A stretch of 64,000 bases of DNA from Selenomonas sputigena_A. GTDB lineage: Bacteria > Bacillota > Negativicutes > Selenomonadales > Selenomonadaceae. Below the pieces are notes generated by a model that had not been told where the DNA came from, did no database searches, and worked only from the letters and a program-made list of their open reading frames with translations. The stretch spans positions 558,001 through 622,000 of the forward strand of contig NZ_CP194411.1 in NCBI RefSeq assembly GCF_051603425.1. Reading direction: 5' to 3'. This document shows, piece by piece, positions 50,628-59,789 of the stretch; position 1 is the first letter of the stretch, and each line of letters begins with the position of its first letter. Position numbers and translations under genes: made by a program.

Positions 50628-52160
50628 TCAGTTCCCCCCTAAAAAGAAACGGATCTCGATCTGGCTCAACTGGTCAAGCATTGGCTGCAGCGGCTCCGTC
50701 CCCGTCGAAATCAGCCCCATGAGGAGCTGCGGGAACACGCCGAAGCCCACGAGCGCCGTGCCCAAGAGGACGAGCGGCATAAGCTCCGCGCCATGCATAT
50801 CGCGATAGGCGTCGAACTTCTTGTCCGCCGGGCCGAAGAGCACTTTGGCAAGCAGGCGCAGCACATAGAGCGCCGTGAAGATGATGCCGGCAATCGCGAG
50901 CACCGCGAGAAGCGGGAACGCGGCAAAGACGCCGACGAAGATCGTGAACTCGGGCACGAAGCCGATGAGCCCCGGCAGACCCAGGGACGCCATGCCCGCG
51001 AGCATGAAGCCCGTCGCCAGGCGAGGCATCTGGTAGGCCAGCCCCTTGAGATCGTCGACCGTGCGAAGATGCGTCTTTTCATAGATGAAGCCGATCATCG
51101 CGAAGAAGAGCGCGCTCATCACGCCGTGCGCCACCATGTTGGCGACCGCGCCCGAGACGCTGACGACATTCAGCGCCGCAAAGCCCAGGAGCACATAGCC
51201 CATGTGCGACACGGACGAGTAACCGACGACGTACTTCAAATCCTTCTGCACAAGCGCGATGTAGGCGGCATAGAGCACGTTGCACATCGCGAGGAACGCG
51301 ATCAACGGCGCCCAGAACTTTGCACCCACGGGCAGCACGAGCAACCCGATGCGAATGAGACCGTAGCCGCCGATCTTCTTCAGAACGCCCGCATGAATCA
51401 TCGACACAGCCGTCGGTGCGCCGGCGTAGCCGTCGGGCGACCAGCTGTGGAACGGGAACATCGAGAGCAGAGAGCCGAAGCCGATCAGGAGCAAGAGGAA
51501 CGCACCGATCTGGAAGATCGGGCTGAAGTGCCCCGCCTGCGCAGCGAGAGCCAGTATCTGCATATCGAAAGTTCGGCTGCCTGCGGGGAATGCCATAAGG
51601 TAGAGGCAGACGACGCCGACGAGCAGGAACGCCGAACCGATCAGCAGATAGATCGTGAGCTTCATGCCCGCATATTCCTTCGTCACGCGCTTCGTCGAAC
51701 CGAAAAGAATGACGAGGATATAGATCGGGATGACGACGACCTCGTAGCACAAGAGGAAGATGAAGAGGTCGTTGGCGACGAAGGTTCCTGTAACGCCCGC
51801 AATCAGCACGAGCAGCAGGATGAAGAATTCCTTCGAGCGTTCCTTTACATGCCACGAGGAAAAGACAGCCGAGATGCCGATGAGCTCCGTCAAGAGGAGC
51901 AGCGGCAGCGAGATGCCGTCGACGCCGAGCGCGTAGGAAACGCCGAGATCGGTGATCCACGGCACGCGCTCCGTATACTGCATGCCGCCCGCCGCAAGGT
52001 CGTAGCCGAAATACGCCCAAACAGAGAGCCCGAAAGAAAACGCCATAGCGGCCGCCGCTACGATGCGTATGGCCGAGCGCGCCCCGCGGTTCAGGAGACA
52101 CAGCAAAAGCGCCGCTGCCAAAGGCGTGAGCAGGATGACCGACAACACGGGAAAGTCCAT
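50628..52160 (-). CDS. nuoM: NADH-quinone oxidoreductase-type subunit M
   Basis: 510 residues, antiporter-like membrane subunit with about 14 helices. Seen: YALGVDGISLPLLLLT, FPFHSWSPDGYAGAPTAVSMIHAGVLKKIGGYGLIR and YSSVSHMGYVLLG. The start codon overlaps the nuoL stop (TGATG), behind GGGAGGTGG. Confidence 0.96.
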   Translation of the reverse strand: MDFPVLSVILLTPLAAALLLCLLNRGARSAIRIVAAAAMAFSFGLSVWAYFGYDLAAGGMQYTERVPWITDLGVSYALGVDGISLPLLLLTELIGISAVFSSWHVKERSKEFFILLLVLIAGVTGTFVANDLFIFLLCYEVVVIPIYILVILFGSTKRVTKEYAGMKLTIYLLIGSAFLLVGVVCLYLMAFPAGSRTFDMQILALAAQAGHFSPIFQIGAFLLLLIGFGSLLSMFPFHSWSPDGYAGAPTAVSMIHAGVLKKIGGYGLIRIGLLVLPVGAKFWAPLIAFLAMCNVLYAAYIALVQKDLKYVVGYSSVSHMGYVLLGFAALNVVSVSGAVANMVAHGVMSALFFAMIGFIYEKTHLRTVDDLKGLAYQMPRLATGFMLAGMASLGLPGLIGFVPEFTIFVGVFAAFPLLAVLAIAGIIFTALYVLRLLAKVLFGPADKKFDAYRDMHGAELMPLVLLGTALVGFGVFPQLLMGLISTGTEPLQPMLDQLSQIEIRFFLGGN

Positions 52161-54064
52161 CAGAAGCCACCTCCCACGAAGGCGATGCCGCCTGCATAAT
52201 AAACGCCCAGAAGCGCGAGCAGAACCGCGCCGAGAATCAGCACCGTCGCATAAAACTGCGTCTGCCCCGATTCAAAGAAGGACAGGACGCCGCTCATAAA
52301 GCGTACGAGAAGACCGAGCGTATTCACAACACCATCGACGATATAGATATCAATCCAATAGCAGAGCTTGCCGAAACCATCGACAAAGACCCTGCGGAAT
52401 CCCGCATAGATCTCATCGATATAGAACTTATGGTAGCTCAAGGTATACAGAAGGCCGAACTTTTCCGCCAGCACATCCGATGAAACCGTCTGCCGCACAT
52501 AGATGAGCCAGGCAAGCGCAAAGGCCAGAAGCGTCAGCACGGTGGAAAGCACCGCCACCTGCATGTCGATGGCGCCTGCTTCCGGTTTTCCAAAGTAAAC
52601 CCAGGCGCCAAAGCCCCAGTGATGCCCGAGCGCACCGCTCGTAACGGCAAGAGCCGAAAGAACGACGAGCGGCAGGCGCATCCACCAGCCTGCTTCGTGC
52701 GCATGGTACGCCGTGCCCGTACGGCACTTGCCCATAAAGGCGACGAAGAGCAGACGCGCCATGTAAAGCGCTGTCATAAAGGCGGTGACGGTCGCGAGGA
52801 TGTAGAGCGGCGTTGACACCTCGGCAGCCGCAAAGAGGATCTCATCCTTCGAGAAGAAACCCGCGAAAGGCGGCAGCCCCGTAATAGCGAGCACGCCTAT
52901 GGCCATCGCCGCAAAGGTCCAAGGCATCTTCTTCCAAAGACCGCCCATGCGGAAGATATCGGCCTCGTCGGAAAGCGCATGCATGACAGCGCCCGCTGAC
53001 AGGAACAAGAGCGCCTTGAAGAAGGCGTGCGTCATGAGATGGAACATCGAGGCCGTCAGCGAACCGACGCCGAGCGCGAGCATCATGTAGCCGAGCTGGC
53101 TGACCGTAGAGTAAGCGAGGATACGCTTGATCTCACGCTGCGTCAAAGCGATGCTCGCGGCAAAAATCGCCGTGAAGCCGCCGACCCAGGCGATGAGATC
53201 CATGAGAAACGGCGAAGCCGCAAAGATGAAATAGGCGCGCGCGACGAGATAGACGCCCGCGACGACCATCGTCGCCGCATGAATCAAGGCGGAAACGGGC
53301 GTCGGGCCTTCCATCGCATCGGGCAGCCAGACGTGCAGCGGGAATTGGCCGGATTTTCCGATCGGGCCGATGAATACGAGGAACCCCGCAACGGTCAGAA
53401 ACACCGTGCCCAGCGTCAGTGCCTCAAGAGGCACGAGCGTCCGAAGCGCCAGAAAATCGAGCGTGCCGAAATGAATCTGCAGCAGCAGGATGCCCAAGAG
53501 CAGGCCGAAGTCACCGACGCGCGTCGTGATGAACGCCTTCTTCGCCGCCTCGCGCGCCGACACGCGCTGGTAGTAGAAGCCAATCAAGAGATACGAGCAG
53601 AGCCCGACGCCTTCCCAGAATACGTAGAGCTGCAGGAAGTTCGAGGCCAGTACGAGCCCAAGCATCGACGCGACGAAGAGCGAGATGAACGAGAAGAATC
53701 GTCCCATTCCGGGATCGCCCTTCATATAGCCGACGGAATAAATCTCGACGAAGAGGGAAACCGTCGTGACGACGAAGAGCATCATCGCCGTGATGGGATC
53801 GACGAGGATGCCCATCTCCAAGACGAGATTGCCGACCATCACCCATGTAAGCTTCGCAACATGCGGCGCCTCAACCGTGATCGGCGTCGTCAGTACCGCA
53901 GCGATGACACCGCCCGAAAGCGCGAAGCTGGCAGCGATGGCCGCGACTGCAATCGCCGCCGCAAGGCGCGGCAGGGCGCGCAAAAAGCCTGCGGCGATGA
54001 AGGCAAGCCCCGGCAGGAGCGGAATAAGCCAAGCGTGACTCAAGGCGAAAGAGGAAAACATCAT
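52160..54064 (-). CDS. nuoL: NADH-quinone oxidoreductase-type subunit L
   Basis: 634 residues, the largest antiporter-like subunit, with the C-terminal lateral helix region (about 540-634). Seen: GRFFSFISLFVASMLGLVLASNFLQLYVFWEGVGLCSYLLIGFYY, SGQFPLHVWLPDAMEGPTPVSALIHAATMVVAG and YSTVSQLGYMMLA. Expected to pump protons at the far end of the membrane arm. Confidence 0.96.
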   Translation of the reverse strand: MMFSSFALSHAWLIPLLPGLAFIAAGFLRALPRLAAAIAVAAIAASFALSGGVIAAVLTTPITVEAPHVAKLTWVMVGNLVLEMGILVDPITAMMLFVVTTVSLFVEIYSVGYMKGDPGMGRFFSFISLFVASMLGLVLASNFLQLYVFWEGVGLCSYLLIGFYYQRVSAREAAKKAFITTRVGDFGLLLGILLLQIHFGTLDFLALRTLVPLEALTLGTVFLTVAGFLVFIGPIGKSGQFPLHVWLPDAMEGPTPVSALIHAATMVVAGVYLVARAYFIFAASPFLMDLIAWVGGFTAIFAASIALTQREIKRILAYSTVSQLGYMMLALGVGSLTASMFHLMTHAFFKALLFLSAGAVMHALSDEADIFRMGGLWKKMPWTFAAMAIGVLAITGLPPFAGFFSKDEILFAAAEVSTPLYILATVTAFMTALYMARLLFVAFMGKCRTGTAYHAHEAGWWMRLPLVVLSALAVTSGALGHHWGFGAWVYFGKPEAGAIDMQVAVLSTVLTLLAFALAWLIYVRQTVSSDVLAEKFGLLYTLSYHKFYIDEIYAGFRRVFVDGFGKLCYWIDIYIVDGVVNTLGLLVRFMSGVLSFFESGQTQFYATVLILGAVLLALLGVYYAGGIAFVGGGF

Positions 54065-54072
54065 GCCACCCC

Positions 54073-54384
54073 CTAGCCTTTCATGCGCTGCAGCGCATCG
54101 AGCGAAATCGTATGGCTGTCATGGTAGATGCGGAAAGCGAGCGCTAACCCTACGGCAATTTCCGCCGCGCCGACCATCATGGAAAAGACAGCGAGAAGCT
54201 GTCCCTCAAGAGCCTCCACCGGGAGAAAGCGATTGAAGGCGACGAGATTCAAATTCGCCGCGTTCAGCATGAGCTCGACGCTCATGAGGACGACGATGAG
54301 ATTTCTCTTTTGTATGAGTCCGAAAAGACCGATGGAAAAGAGGATTGCCGCCAATACGAGATAATGAAGGAGACCTACGCTCAT
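54073..54384 (-). CDS. nuoK: NADH-quinone oxidoreductase-type subunit K
   Basis: 103 residues, three membrane helices. Contains the conserved Glu of the proton path in SVELMLNAANLNLVAF and the second in GAAEIAVGLALAFRIY. Overlaps nuoJ by four bases (ATGA). The ribosome site is AAGGAGGA. Confidence 0.95.
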   Translation of the reverse strand: MSVGLLHYLVLAAILFSIGLFGLIQKRNLIVVLMSVELMLNAANLNLVAFNRFLPVEALEGQLLAVFSMMVGAAEIAVGLALAFRIYHDSHTISLDALQRMKG

Positions 54385-54884
54385 TGTCCTTCCTCCTTTG
54401 CCAAAACAATCGCTCCGACAAGCGCCGCCAGAAGAAGCGTCGCCGCCAGCTCGAAGGTCATCACATATTCGCCGAGCATGAGGTCCGCGATTGCCTCGAT
54501 CGTGCTGCCGGCGGAGCTTTGCGCCACCTCTGCAAACGGCGTCAGGTAGACGGCGGAAAAAACGACGGAGAAAAACAGTGCGGCCGCAACGGGCGCGGCA
54601 AACCAGCGCGCGTTGTCCGGGCTCGTCTCCTCACCGGGCGCATGACGCGTGAGCATCACGCCGAGCACGATGAGCACGGCGACGCCGCCCGCATAAATCA
54701 TGAGCTGCGCCGCGCCGAGAAAGTCCGCACCGAGCTTGAAATAAAGACACGCAACGCCGATGAACGTGACCGTCAGGAGAAGCGCCGCATGCACAAGCTT
54801 TCTCGCCAGAACGACGCCAAAAGCCCCTGCGACCGTGACCGCTGCCAGGAGGTAGAACACCCCCGCGTCCAGAAATTCACTCAT
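54381..54884 (-). CDS. nuoJ: NADH-quinone oxidoreductase-type subunit J
   Basis: 167 residues, five membrane helices. The conserved segment GADFLGAAQLMIYAGGVAVLIVLGVML includes the helix with a pi-bulge known in this subunit. It overlaps nuoI by eight bases. Confidence 0.93.
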   Translation of the reverse strand: MSEFLDAGVFYLLAAVTVAGAFGVVLARKLVHAALLLTVTFIGVACLYFKLGADFLGAAQLMIYAGGVAVLIVLGVMLTRHAPGEETSPDNARWFAAPVAAALFFSVVFSAVYLTPFAEVAQSSAGSTIEAIADLMLGEYVMTFELAATLLLAALVGAIVLAKEEGQ

Positions 54885-55287
54885 GCGGCTCGCCCCCTTT
54901 CTCCTTTTCCTCCGCTACTGCATCGTATCTCATATCTTCCTTGAAATACGACGCAATCGCAAAATCTCTGTCCCAAGAAATCGCTTTCGTCGGGCAGACC
55001 TCGACGCAGATGCCGCAGTAGATGCAGCGTCCGATATCGTGCCAATACTCCGCCATATGGCGTTTCTTCGCCTCGTCCGTCACGATGTGCAAATCGAGCG
55101 CCGCATTCGGACAGCTCATCGCACAGAGACGGCACGAGATGCACTTCTCCGTTTCCATCACCAGATGCCCGCCGCGGAAGCGTTCGGTCATCGGAATCTT
55201 TTCCTCGGGATAGGAAACGGTTTCCTTCTTCCCCCAGAGGTGACCCCATGTCACACCCAGGCCTTTACCCAATCCTTTGCCCCACAA
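54877..55287 (-). CDS. nuoI: NADH-quinone oxidoreductase-type subunit I
   Basis: 136 residues carrying two [4Fe-4S] clusters: CISCRLCAMSCP and CIYCGICVEVCP. The N-terminal amphipathic segment (GKGLGKGLGVTWGHLWGKK) contacts the membrane arm. In complexes without NuoEFG this subunit can be the docking site for ferredoxin. Confidence 0.94.
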   Translation of the reverse strand: MWGKGLGKGLGVTWGHLWGKKETVSYPEEKIPMTERFRGGHLVMETEKCISCRLCAMSCPNAALDLHIVTDEAKKRHMAEYWHDIGRCIYCGICVEVCPTKAISWDRDFAIASYFKEDMRYDAVAEEKEKGGEPHE

Positions 55288-55321
55288 AGTTCCTCACTCC
55301 TTTCGCCGAATTGCTTCCGCT

Positions 55322-56359
55322 CTAAAACATCTGCCAGAGCATCATGCCGATGCCTGTCAGAAGGACGTTCAGCATCGCCGCAGGCAGGAGAAGCTTCCAG
55401 CCGAAAGCGATCTGGTGATCGATGCGAAAGCGCGGAAAGGTCCAGCCGACCCATTGGAAGACGACGATCATGATGAATGCCTTGAGGAAGAACCAGAAGA
55501 TTCCCGGCAAGAACGCAGGACCCTGCCAGCCGCCCAAGAAGAGCGTCGTCACGAGAATCGCGATGGAAAGGAGGTTCGCGAACTCAGCAAGGAAGAAGAG
55601 CGCCCAGCGCATGCCGCTGTACTCCGTGAAGGGGCCGGCGATGATCTCCGACTCACCCTCGAGGAGGTTGAACGGCGGGCGGTTGCTCTCGGCAATCATG
55701 CAGATGAATACGACGAGAAAAGCGAGCGGCTGCTTGAAGATATACCAGCAGTCCGCCTGCGCCTCGACGATGCGGCTCATATCCAAGGAGCCGGCCAGCA
55801 TGACGACGCCCATGAGCGCGAAGCCGAGCGGCAGTTCATACGTCAGAAGCTGCGCGACGGCACGCATCGAGCCGATAAGGCCGTACTTGCTGTTCGAAGC
55901 GAAACCGCCCATGAAGAACGGCAGAACCGCCTGCGCCGAAATGGCGAGCAGGAGAAAAAGACCGATGTTCACATCGGCGAAAACCACGCCCGCATCAAAG
56001 GGATAAAAGGCGTAGAGCAGAGCCGCCGGCACAAAGACGAAAATCGGTGACAAACTCCAGAGGATGCGGTCGGCGCCGTTCGGCATGATGTCCTCCTTGC
56101 CCAGGAGCTTCAAGGCGTCCGCCACCGGCTGCAGAAGACCGCCCGGTCCCACGCGGTTCGGCCCCAGACGCACCTGGATGAAAGCGCAGACCTTGCGCTC
56201 GCCGAAGGTAAAGATGAGCGCCGCATTCATGACGACCATCAAGAGAACGGCGATGCCGAGAAGCGTCATGACGACCTCGGCGAGAAAAGCATCGCCAAGC
56301 GCCCCCGTCAAAAACAGGCGCAGTTCATTGATATAAGCATAGACGATACCCGTTTCCAT
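55322..56359 (-). CDS. nuoH: NADH-quinone oxidoreductase-type subunit H
   Basis: 345 residues, eight membrane helices. Seen: ERKVCAFIQVRLGPNRVGPGGLLQPVADALKLL and ESNRPPFNLLEGESEIIAGPFTEYSGM, which line the quinone site. It connects the peripheral and membrane arms. Confidence 0.96.
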   Translation of the reverse strand: METGIVYAYINELRLFLTGALGDAFLAEVVMTLLGIAVLLMVVMNAALIFTFGERKVCAFIQVRLGPNRVGPGGLLQPVADALKLLGKEDIMPNGADRILWSLSPIFVFVPAALLYAFYPFDAGVVFADVNIGLFLLLAISAQAVLPFFMGGFASNSKYGLIGSMRAVAQLLTYELPLGFALMGVVMLAGSLDMSRIVEAQADCWYIFKQPLAFLVVFICMIAESNRPPFNLLEGESEIIAGPFTEYSGMRWALFFLAEFANLLSIAILVTTLFLGGWQGPAFLPGIFWFFLKAFIMIVVFQWVGWTFPRFRIDHQIAFGWKLLLPAAMLNVLLTGIGMMLWQMF

Positions 56360-56372
56360 CGTTCCACCTCCC

Positions 56373-57470
56373 TCAGCAGTCGACCTCGCCCATCAGCGGG
56401 TCGAGCGTCGAATAGACGACAACGGAATCGGCGATCAGCGCTCCGCGGCACAAGGGATCGAGCGCCTGCAAATTGATGAAGGAGGGGCGCCGGATGTGAA
56501 CGCGATAGGGCTTCGCCGTCCCGTCGCTCACGATGTAGAAACCGAGCTCGCCGCGCGTGTTCTCCACGCGATGGTAAACCGATCCCTTCGGCGGGCGAAG
56601 GTTCGGCGAAACGACCTTGCGGCACGAACCTTCAGGCATCTCCTTCAAGGCTTGGCGGATGATCTTCGCACTCTCGCCGATCTCCTTGAGACGCACCTCG
56701 TAGCGATCCCAATCGTCACCAAGCGTGCCGACGGGAATCTCGAAGTCGAGGCGGTCGTAGACGCTGTACGGCTCGACGCGCCGGATATCGTAGGCGACGC
56801 CCGTCGCACGCAGGTTCGCACCCGAAAGAGAGAGCGTCTTCGCTTCCTCCGCCGTCATGGGCGAAACGCCCTTCATACGCGCATAAAAGATTTCGTTGCC
56901 TGTGATCAGGCGATCGTACTCGTCGAGCATCGCCGGTACATAGTCGAGGAACTCCTGCGTCTTTTCGATGAACTCCGGCGTCGCATCGTAAGCAACGCCG
57001 CCCAGGCGGATGTAACTCGTCGACATGCGGGCGCCGCAAATAAGGTCGAAGAGATCGAGCACCTTCTCGCGGTCGCGGAAAGCATAGACGAAAGCCGTCG
57101 CCGCCCCGAGATCGTTGAGGAGCGTACCGATAAAGATGAGATGGCTCGCAATGCGGTTGAGCTCTGCCGCGATGACGCGCAGATATTCGGCGCGAAGCGG
57201 CGGGCGAATGCCCGCGAGCTTCTCCACCGCCGTACACCAGGCGAGGTTGTTGTTCATCGAAGAAACGTAATCGAGCTTGTCCGTATAAGGCAGACACTGC
57301 GCATACGTGCGCGACTCCATGAGCTTTTCAATGCCGCGGTGAAGGTAGCCGAGGATCGGCTTCGCGCGCTCAATGCGCTCGCCCGAAAGCTCCAGCTCGA
57401 CCTGCAGCACGCCGTGCGTACTCGGGTGCTGCGGCCCCATGTTTAAGACGTAGGTGCTTTTTTCAGCCAT
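56373..57470 (-). CDS. nuoD: NADH-quinone oxidoreductase-type subunit D
   Basis: 365 residues. The 49-kDa-type quinone-site subunit: MGPQHPSTHGVLQVELELSGERI with the quinone-site His, YLHRGIEKLMESRTY, and RPSFINLQALDPLCRGALIADSVV. It is a separate polypeptide, not fused to NuoC, and overlaps nuoC by 28 bp. Confidence 0.96.
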   Translation of the reverse strand: MAEKSTYVLNMGPQHPSTHGVLQVELELSGERIERAKPILGYLHRGIEKLMESRTYAQCLPYTDKLDYVSSMNNNLAWCTAVEKLAGIRPPLRAEYLRVIAAELNRIASHLIFIGTLLNDLGAATAFVYAFRDREKVLDLFDLICGARMSTSYIRLGGVAYDATPEFIEKTQEFLDYVPAMLDEYDRLITGNEIFYARMKGVSPMTAEEAKTLSLSGANLRATGVAYDIRRVEPYSVYDRLDFEIPVGTLGDDWDRYEVRLKEIGESAKIIRQALKEMPEGSCRKVVSPNLRPPKGSVYHRVENTRGELGFYIVSDGTAKPYRVHIRRPSFINLQALDPLCRGALIADSVVVYSTLDPLMGEVDC

Positions 57471-57943
57471 ACAAGCTTACCTCCCTCCAGCTTCGGCTCC
57501 GGTGCGATGAAATCCTTGCGCAAAGGATGCGCCGGATAGTTGTCCGGCATCAGAATGCGCCGCAGATCGGGATGGTGGAGGAACTCCACGCCCATGAGAT
57601 CGTAGACCTCGCGCTCCTCGAACTCCGCACCGGGATAGAGCGCCGTCGCCGACTCGATGACGGGCGCTACACTTTCAAGCGCGACTTTCACCTCGAGTTT
57701 TACATTCTCTTCCATATTATATAGATGGTAGACCATCTCGATATGGTCCTTCCAATCGACTGCCGTGAGGTTGCCGAGACGATCGAAGCCTTCCTTTTCC
57801 TTCAGCGTGCGCAGCACGGCGGGAAAATCCGCCGCCGCGACGACAAACGCAGGCTCTTCGGCCTCTGCGTCGAAAGTCGCCTTAGGAAAAACGGCGACAA
57901 GCTTTTCAAGACGTTCCTTGGAAAAATATGCCGTCGTCCTCAT
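57443..57943 (-). CDS. nuoC: NADH-quinone oxidoreductase-type subunit C
   Basis: 166 residues of the 30-kDa subunit family: LTAVDWKDHIEMVYHLY, VESATALYPGAEFEEREVYDLMGVEF and HPDLRRILMPDNYPAHPLRKDF, the family signature. It overlaps nuoB by four bases. Confidence 0.94.
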   Translation of the reverse strand: MRTTAYFSKERLEKLVAVFPKATFDAEAEEPAFVVAAADFPAVLRTLKEKEGFDRLGNLTAVDWKDHIEMVYHLYNMEENVKLEVKVALESVAPVIESATALYPGAEFEEREVYDLMGVEFLHHPDLRRILMPDNYPAHPLRKDFIAPEPKLEGGKLVWLKKAPTS

Positions 57944-58449
57944 CGCGCCTCACCCCCCGCTCGCTTCGCACGTTCCGGGTGCTGAATCTTATCGCGCAGC
58001 TTGATCATCGCATCGATCAGAGCCTCGGGACGCGGCGGGCAGCCCGGCAGGTATAGATCGACGGGCAGCACCTCGTCAAGGCACTTGACCGTCGCGTAGG
58101 AATCCGTGAAAGGGCCGCCGTGGATGTTGCAGTTGCCCATCGCAATGACGAACTTCGGCTCAGGCATCTCCTCGTAGAGACGGATGAGGGGCGGCGTCAT
58201 TTTCCAAGTCAAGGTTCCCGCAACGATCAAGAGATCCGACTGCCTCGGACACGCGCGAAAGACTTCGTAACCGAAACGTGCGAGATCAAAGCGCGATGCC
58301 GCCGTCGCCATCATCTCGATGGAACAGCAAGCAAGGCCCGAGGCGAGCGGCCAGATCGAGCGCGAGCGCGCCCATTTGAACACCGCATCGACCGAGGTCA
58401 CGATCACATTCTCCCTGAGCGATGCAGGGACGAGATCCACTACTTCCAT
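57940..58449 (-). CDS. nuoB: NADH-quinone oxidoreductase-type subunit B
   Basis: 169 residues from ATG 58449 behind AGGGGGAT; a longer frame upstream overlaps nuoA. It binds the terminal cluster N2; ligands are the tandem cysteines in SGLACCSIEM and those in MGNCNIHGG and PGCPPRPE. The start overlaps the nuoA end by 10 bp. Confidence 0.95.
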   Translation of the reverse strand: MEVVDLVPASLRENVIVTSVDAVFKWARSRSIWPLASGLACCSIEMMATAASRFDLARFGYEVFRACPRQSDLLIVAGTLTWKMTPPLIRLYEEMPEPKFVIAMGNCNIHGGPFTDSYATVKCLDEVLPVDLYLPGCPPRPEALIDAMIKLRDKIQHPERAKRAGGEAR

Positions 58450-58793
58450 GCGAGATCCCCCTTCTTCCACGCATACCAAAGACCAAGCGCCAGTATTCCC
58501 ATAAAGACAAACATTTCCAAAAACGCAAAAAGGCCGAGGCGCTCAAAAGAAACCGCCCAAGGATAGAGAAACACCGCCTCGACGTCGAAGAGGAGGAAGG
58601 CGAGCGCGTAGCGGAAGTAGCCGACATGGTACTGCACATCGCTCGATCCGACCGTATCGACGCCGCACTCATACGGCTTCTGCTTCTCCGGCGTCGGCTG
58701 ACGCGGCTGCAGGATGCGTGCCGGCACGAGCACCATAAACGGAAAAGCGATCGCCACGACGAGAAAAAGCCCGAGTCCGCCGTATTCTCCCAT
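58440..58793 (-). CDS. nuoA: NADH-quinone oxidoreductase-type subunit A
   Basis: 117 residues, three membrane helices. Seen: KQKPYECGVDTVGSSDVQYHVGYFRYALAFLLFDVEAVFLYPWA, the family signature with the cysteine loop at the quinone site. First gene of the nuo operon. The ribosome site is AAGGGGGAG. Confidence 0.95.
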   Translation of the reverse strand: MGEYGGLGLFLVVAIAFPFMVLVPARILQPRQPTPEKQKPYECGVDTVGSSDVQYHVGYFRYALAFLLFDVEAVFLYPWAVSFERLGLFAFLEMFVFMGILALGLWYAWKKGDLAWK

Positions 58794-58848
58794 AGAAACT
58801 CCCCCTTGTTATATGATAGCTTATAGTTATGATTCGATAAGTCGTGAT

Positions 58849-58864
58849 AATTATTAGTATAATT
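58849..58864. promoter_or_regulatory. Dyad over the nuo -10 element
   Basis: AATTAT and ATAATT are perfect 6-bp arms with a 4-nt spacer that overlap the -10 hexamer of the nuo promoter. A repressor binding here would block transcription. Confidence 0.5.
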
Positions 58865-58884
58865 TTTTTGCTTTTCACTGTCAA
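58856..58884 (-). promoter_or_regulatory. Strong sigma-70-type promoter of the nuo operon
   Basis: On the reverse strand TTGACA, 17 nt, TATACT, about 63 bp before nuoA. Confidence 0.85.
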
Positions 58885-58963
58885 GTGAGAAAAAATACTG
58901 TCACAACAAGCAAAACCAGGGCATAAGCCCTTCCTGCAAAGAGGTTGGTGAATGAAGCGGCGC

Positions 58964-59713
58964 CTATATTCCGGCTCCCTCCGCCTCATTCCACGCCGCC
59001 AGCATCGCGCGCGCTGCCTTTTCCGGCTCCTCTGCGCCCGCCACGGCCGAGATCGTGAAAAAGCCCGCCGCCCCCGTCCGCCGCACGGCAGGAAGATCCG
59101 CGGCTCGGAGCCCGCCGCCGACGATCACGGGGCGCGGCGCCGCCTTCGTAAACGCCGCAATCTCCCCGAGACTGCGCGCTTCAAAGCGGCCGTCGGCATC
59201 GAAACCTGCATCGGGTTTCGACGCCGTCCGATAAAGCGGCCCCGTGCCGATGTAATCGGCGGCTTCGATATCCTCCGCTGCGAGATGCGGCAGATCCGCT
59301 GGATGCGCTGAAAGTCCGACAACGGCTTCCCTGCCGAGAAACTGCCGGCAGATATGCGCAGGTACATCCTTTTGTCCCACATGAACGCCTGCAACGGGCA
59401 GACCCATAGCGCGCGCCGCGAGAGCCACATCGAGCCGGTCGTCGACCAGAAGCGCCACGCGCCCTGCACCTCCCGCCTCCCCGATCGCACGCGCCATTGC
59501 CGCCAAAAGCGCCAGCTGCTCGCGCGCCTCCTGCCGCTTTGCACGCAGCTGCACAGCCGTGAAGCCTGCGCGCACGGCCGCAGCGACAACCGATGCAGCA
59601 GACCGCCCCCGCGTATCGTCCGGCCCCACAACGAGATAGGCGGACACATCCAACGCCTCGCGCCGGCCGGCTCCCTGCCCTCCTGCATGGCTCCCCGCCG
59701 CGTCCCAATTCAT
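58964..59713 (-). CDS. thiE: Thiamine phosphate synthase
   Basis: 249 residues from ATG 59713, with GGGAGAGAG upstream. A TIM barrel of the ThiE family: GFTAVQLRAKRQEAREQ, LLVDDRLDVALAARAMGLPVAGVHVGQKDVP, DYIGTGPLYRTASKPDA and VIVGGGLRAADLPAVRRTGAAGFFTISAVAGAEEP (listed as separate landmarks). It joins the hydroxymethylpyrimidine and thiazole moieties. The first 40 residues are a family-atypical Gly/Ala-rich extension. It lies 76 bp after galM with a terminator between, and no other thiamine gene is in the window. Confidence 0.9.
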   Translation of the reverse strand: MNWDAAGSHAGGQGAGRREALDVSAYLVVGPDDTRGRSAASVVAAAVRAGFTAVQLRAKRQEAREQLALLAAMARAIGEAGGAGRVALLVDDRLDVALAARAMGLPVAGVHVGQKDVPAHICRQFLGREAVVGLSAHPADLPHLAAEDIEAADYIGTGPLYRTASKPDAGFDADGRFEARSLGEIAAFTKAAPRPVIVGGGLRAADLPAVRRTGAAGFFTISAVAGAEEPEKAARAMLAAWNEAEGAGI

Positions 59714-59744
59714 AAAGACTCTCTCCCCATAAAAAGCTTCCGAT

Positions 59745-59780
59745 AAAAAAGCCGCGCGGCCCAGCAAGAGGCCGCACGGC
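59745..59780 (-). terminator. Terminator of galM
   Basis: On the reverse strand GCCGTGCGGCC pairs with GGCCGCGCGGC (one mismatch) and T6 follows, 10 bp past the galM stop. Confidence 0.85.
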
Positions 59781-59789
59781 TCAACATCC

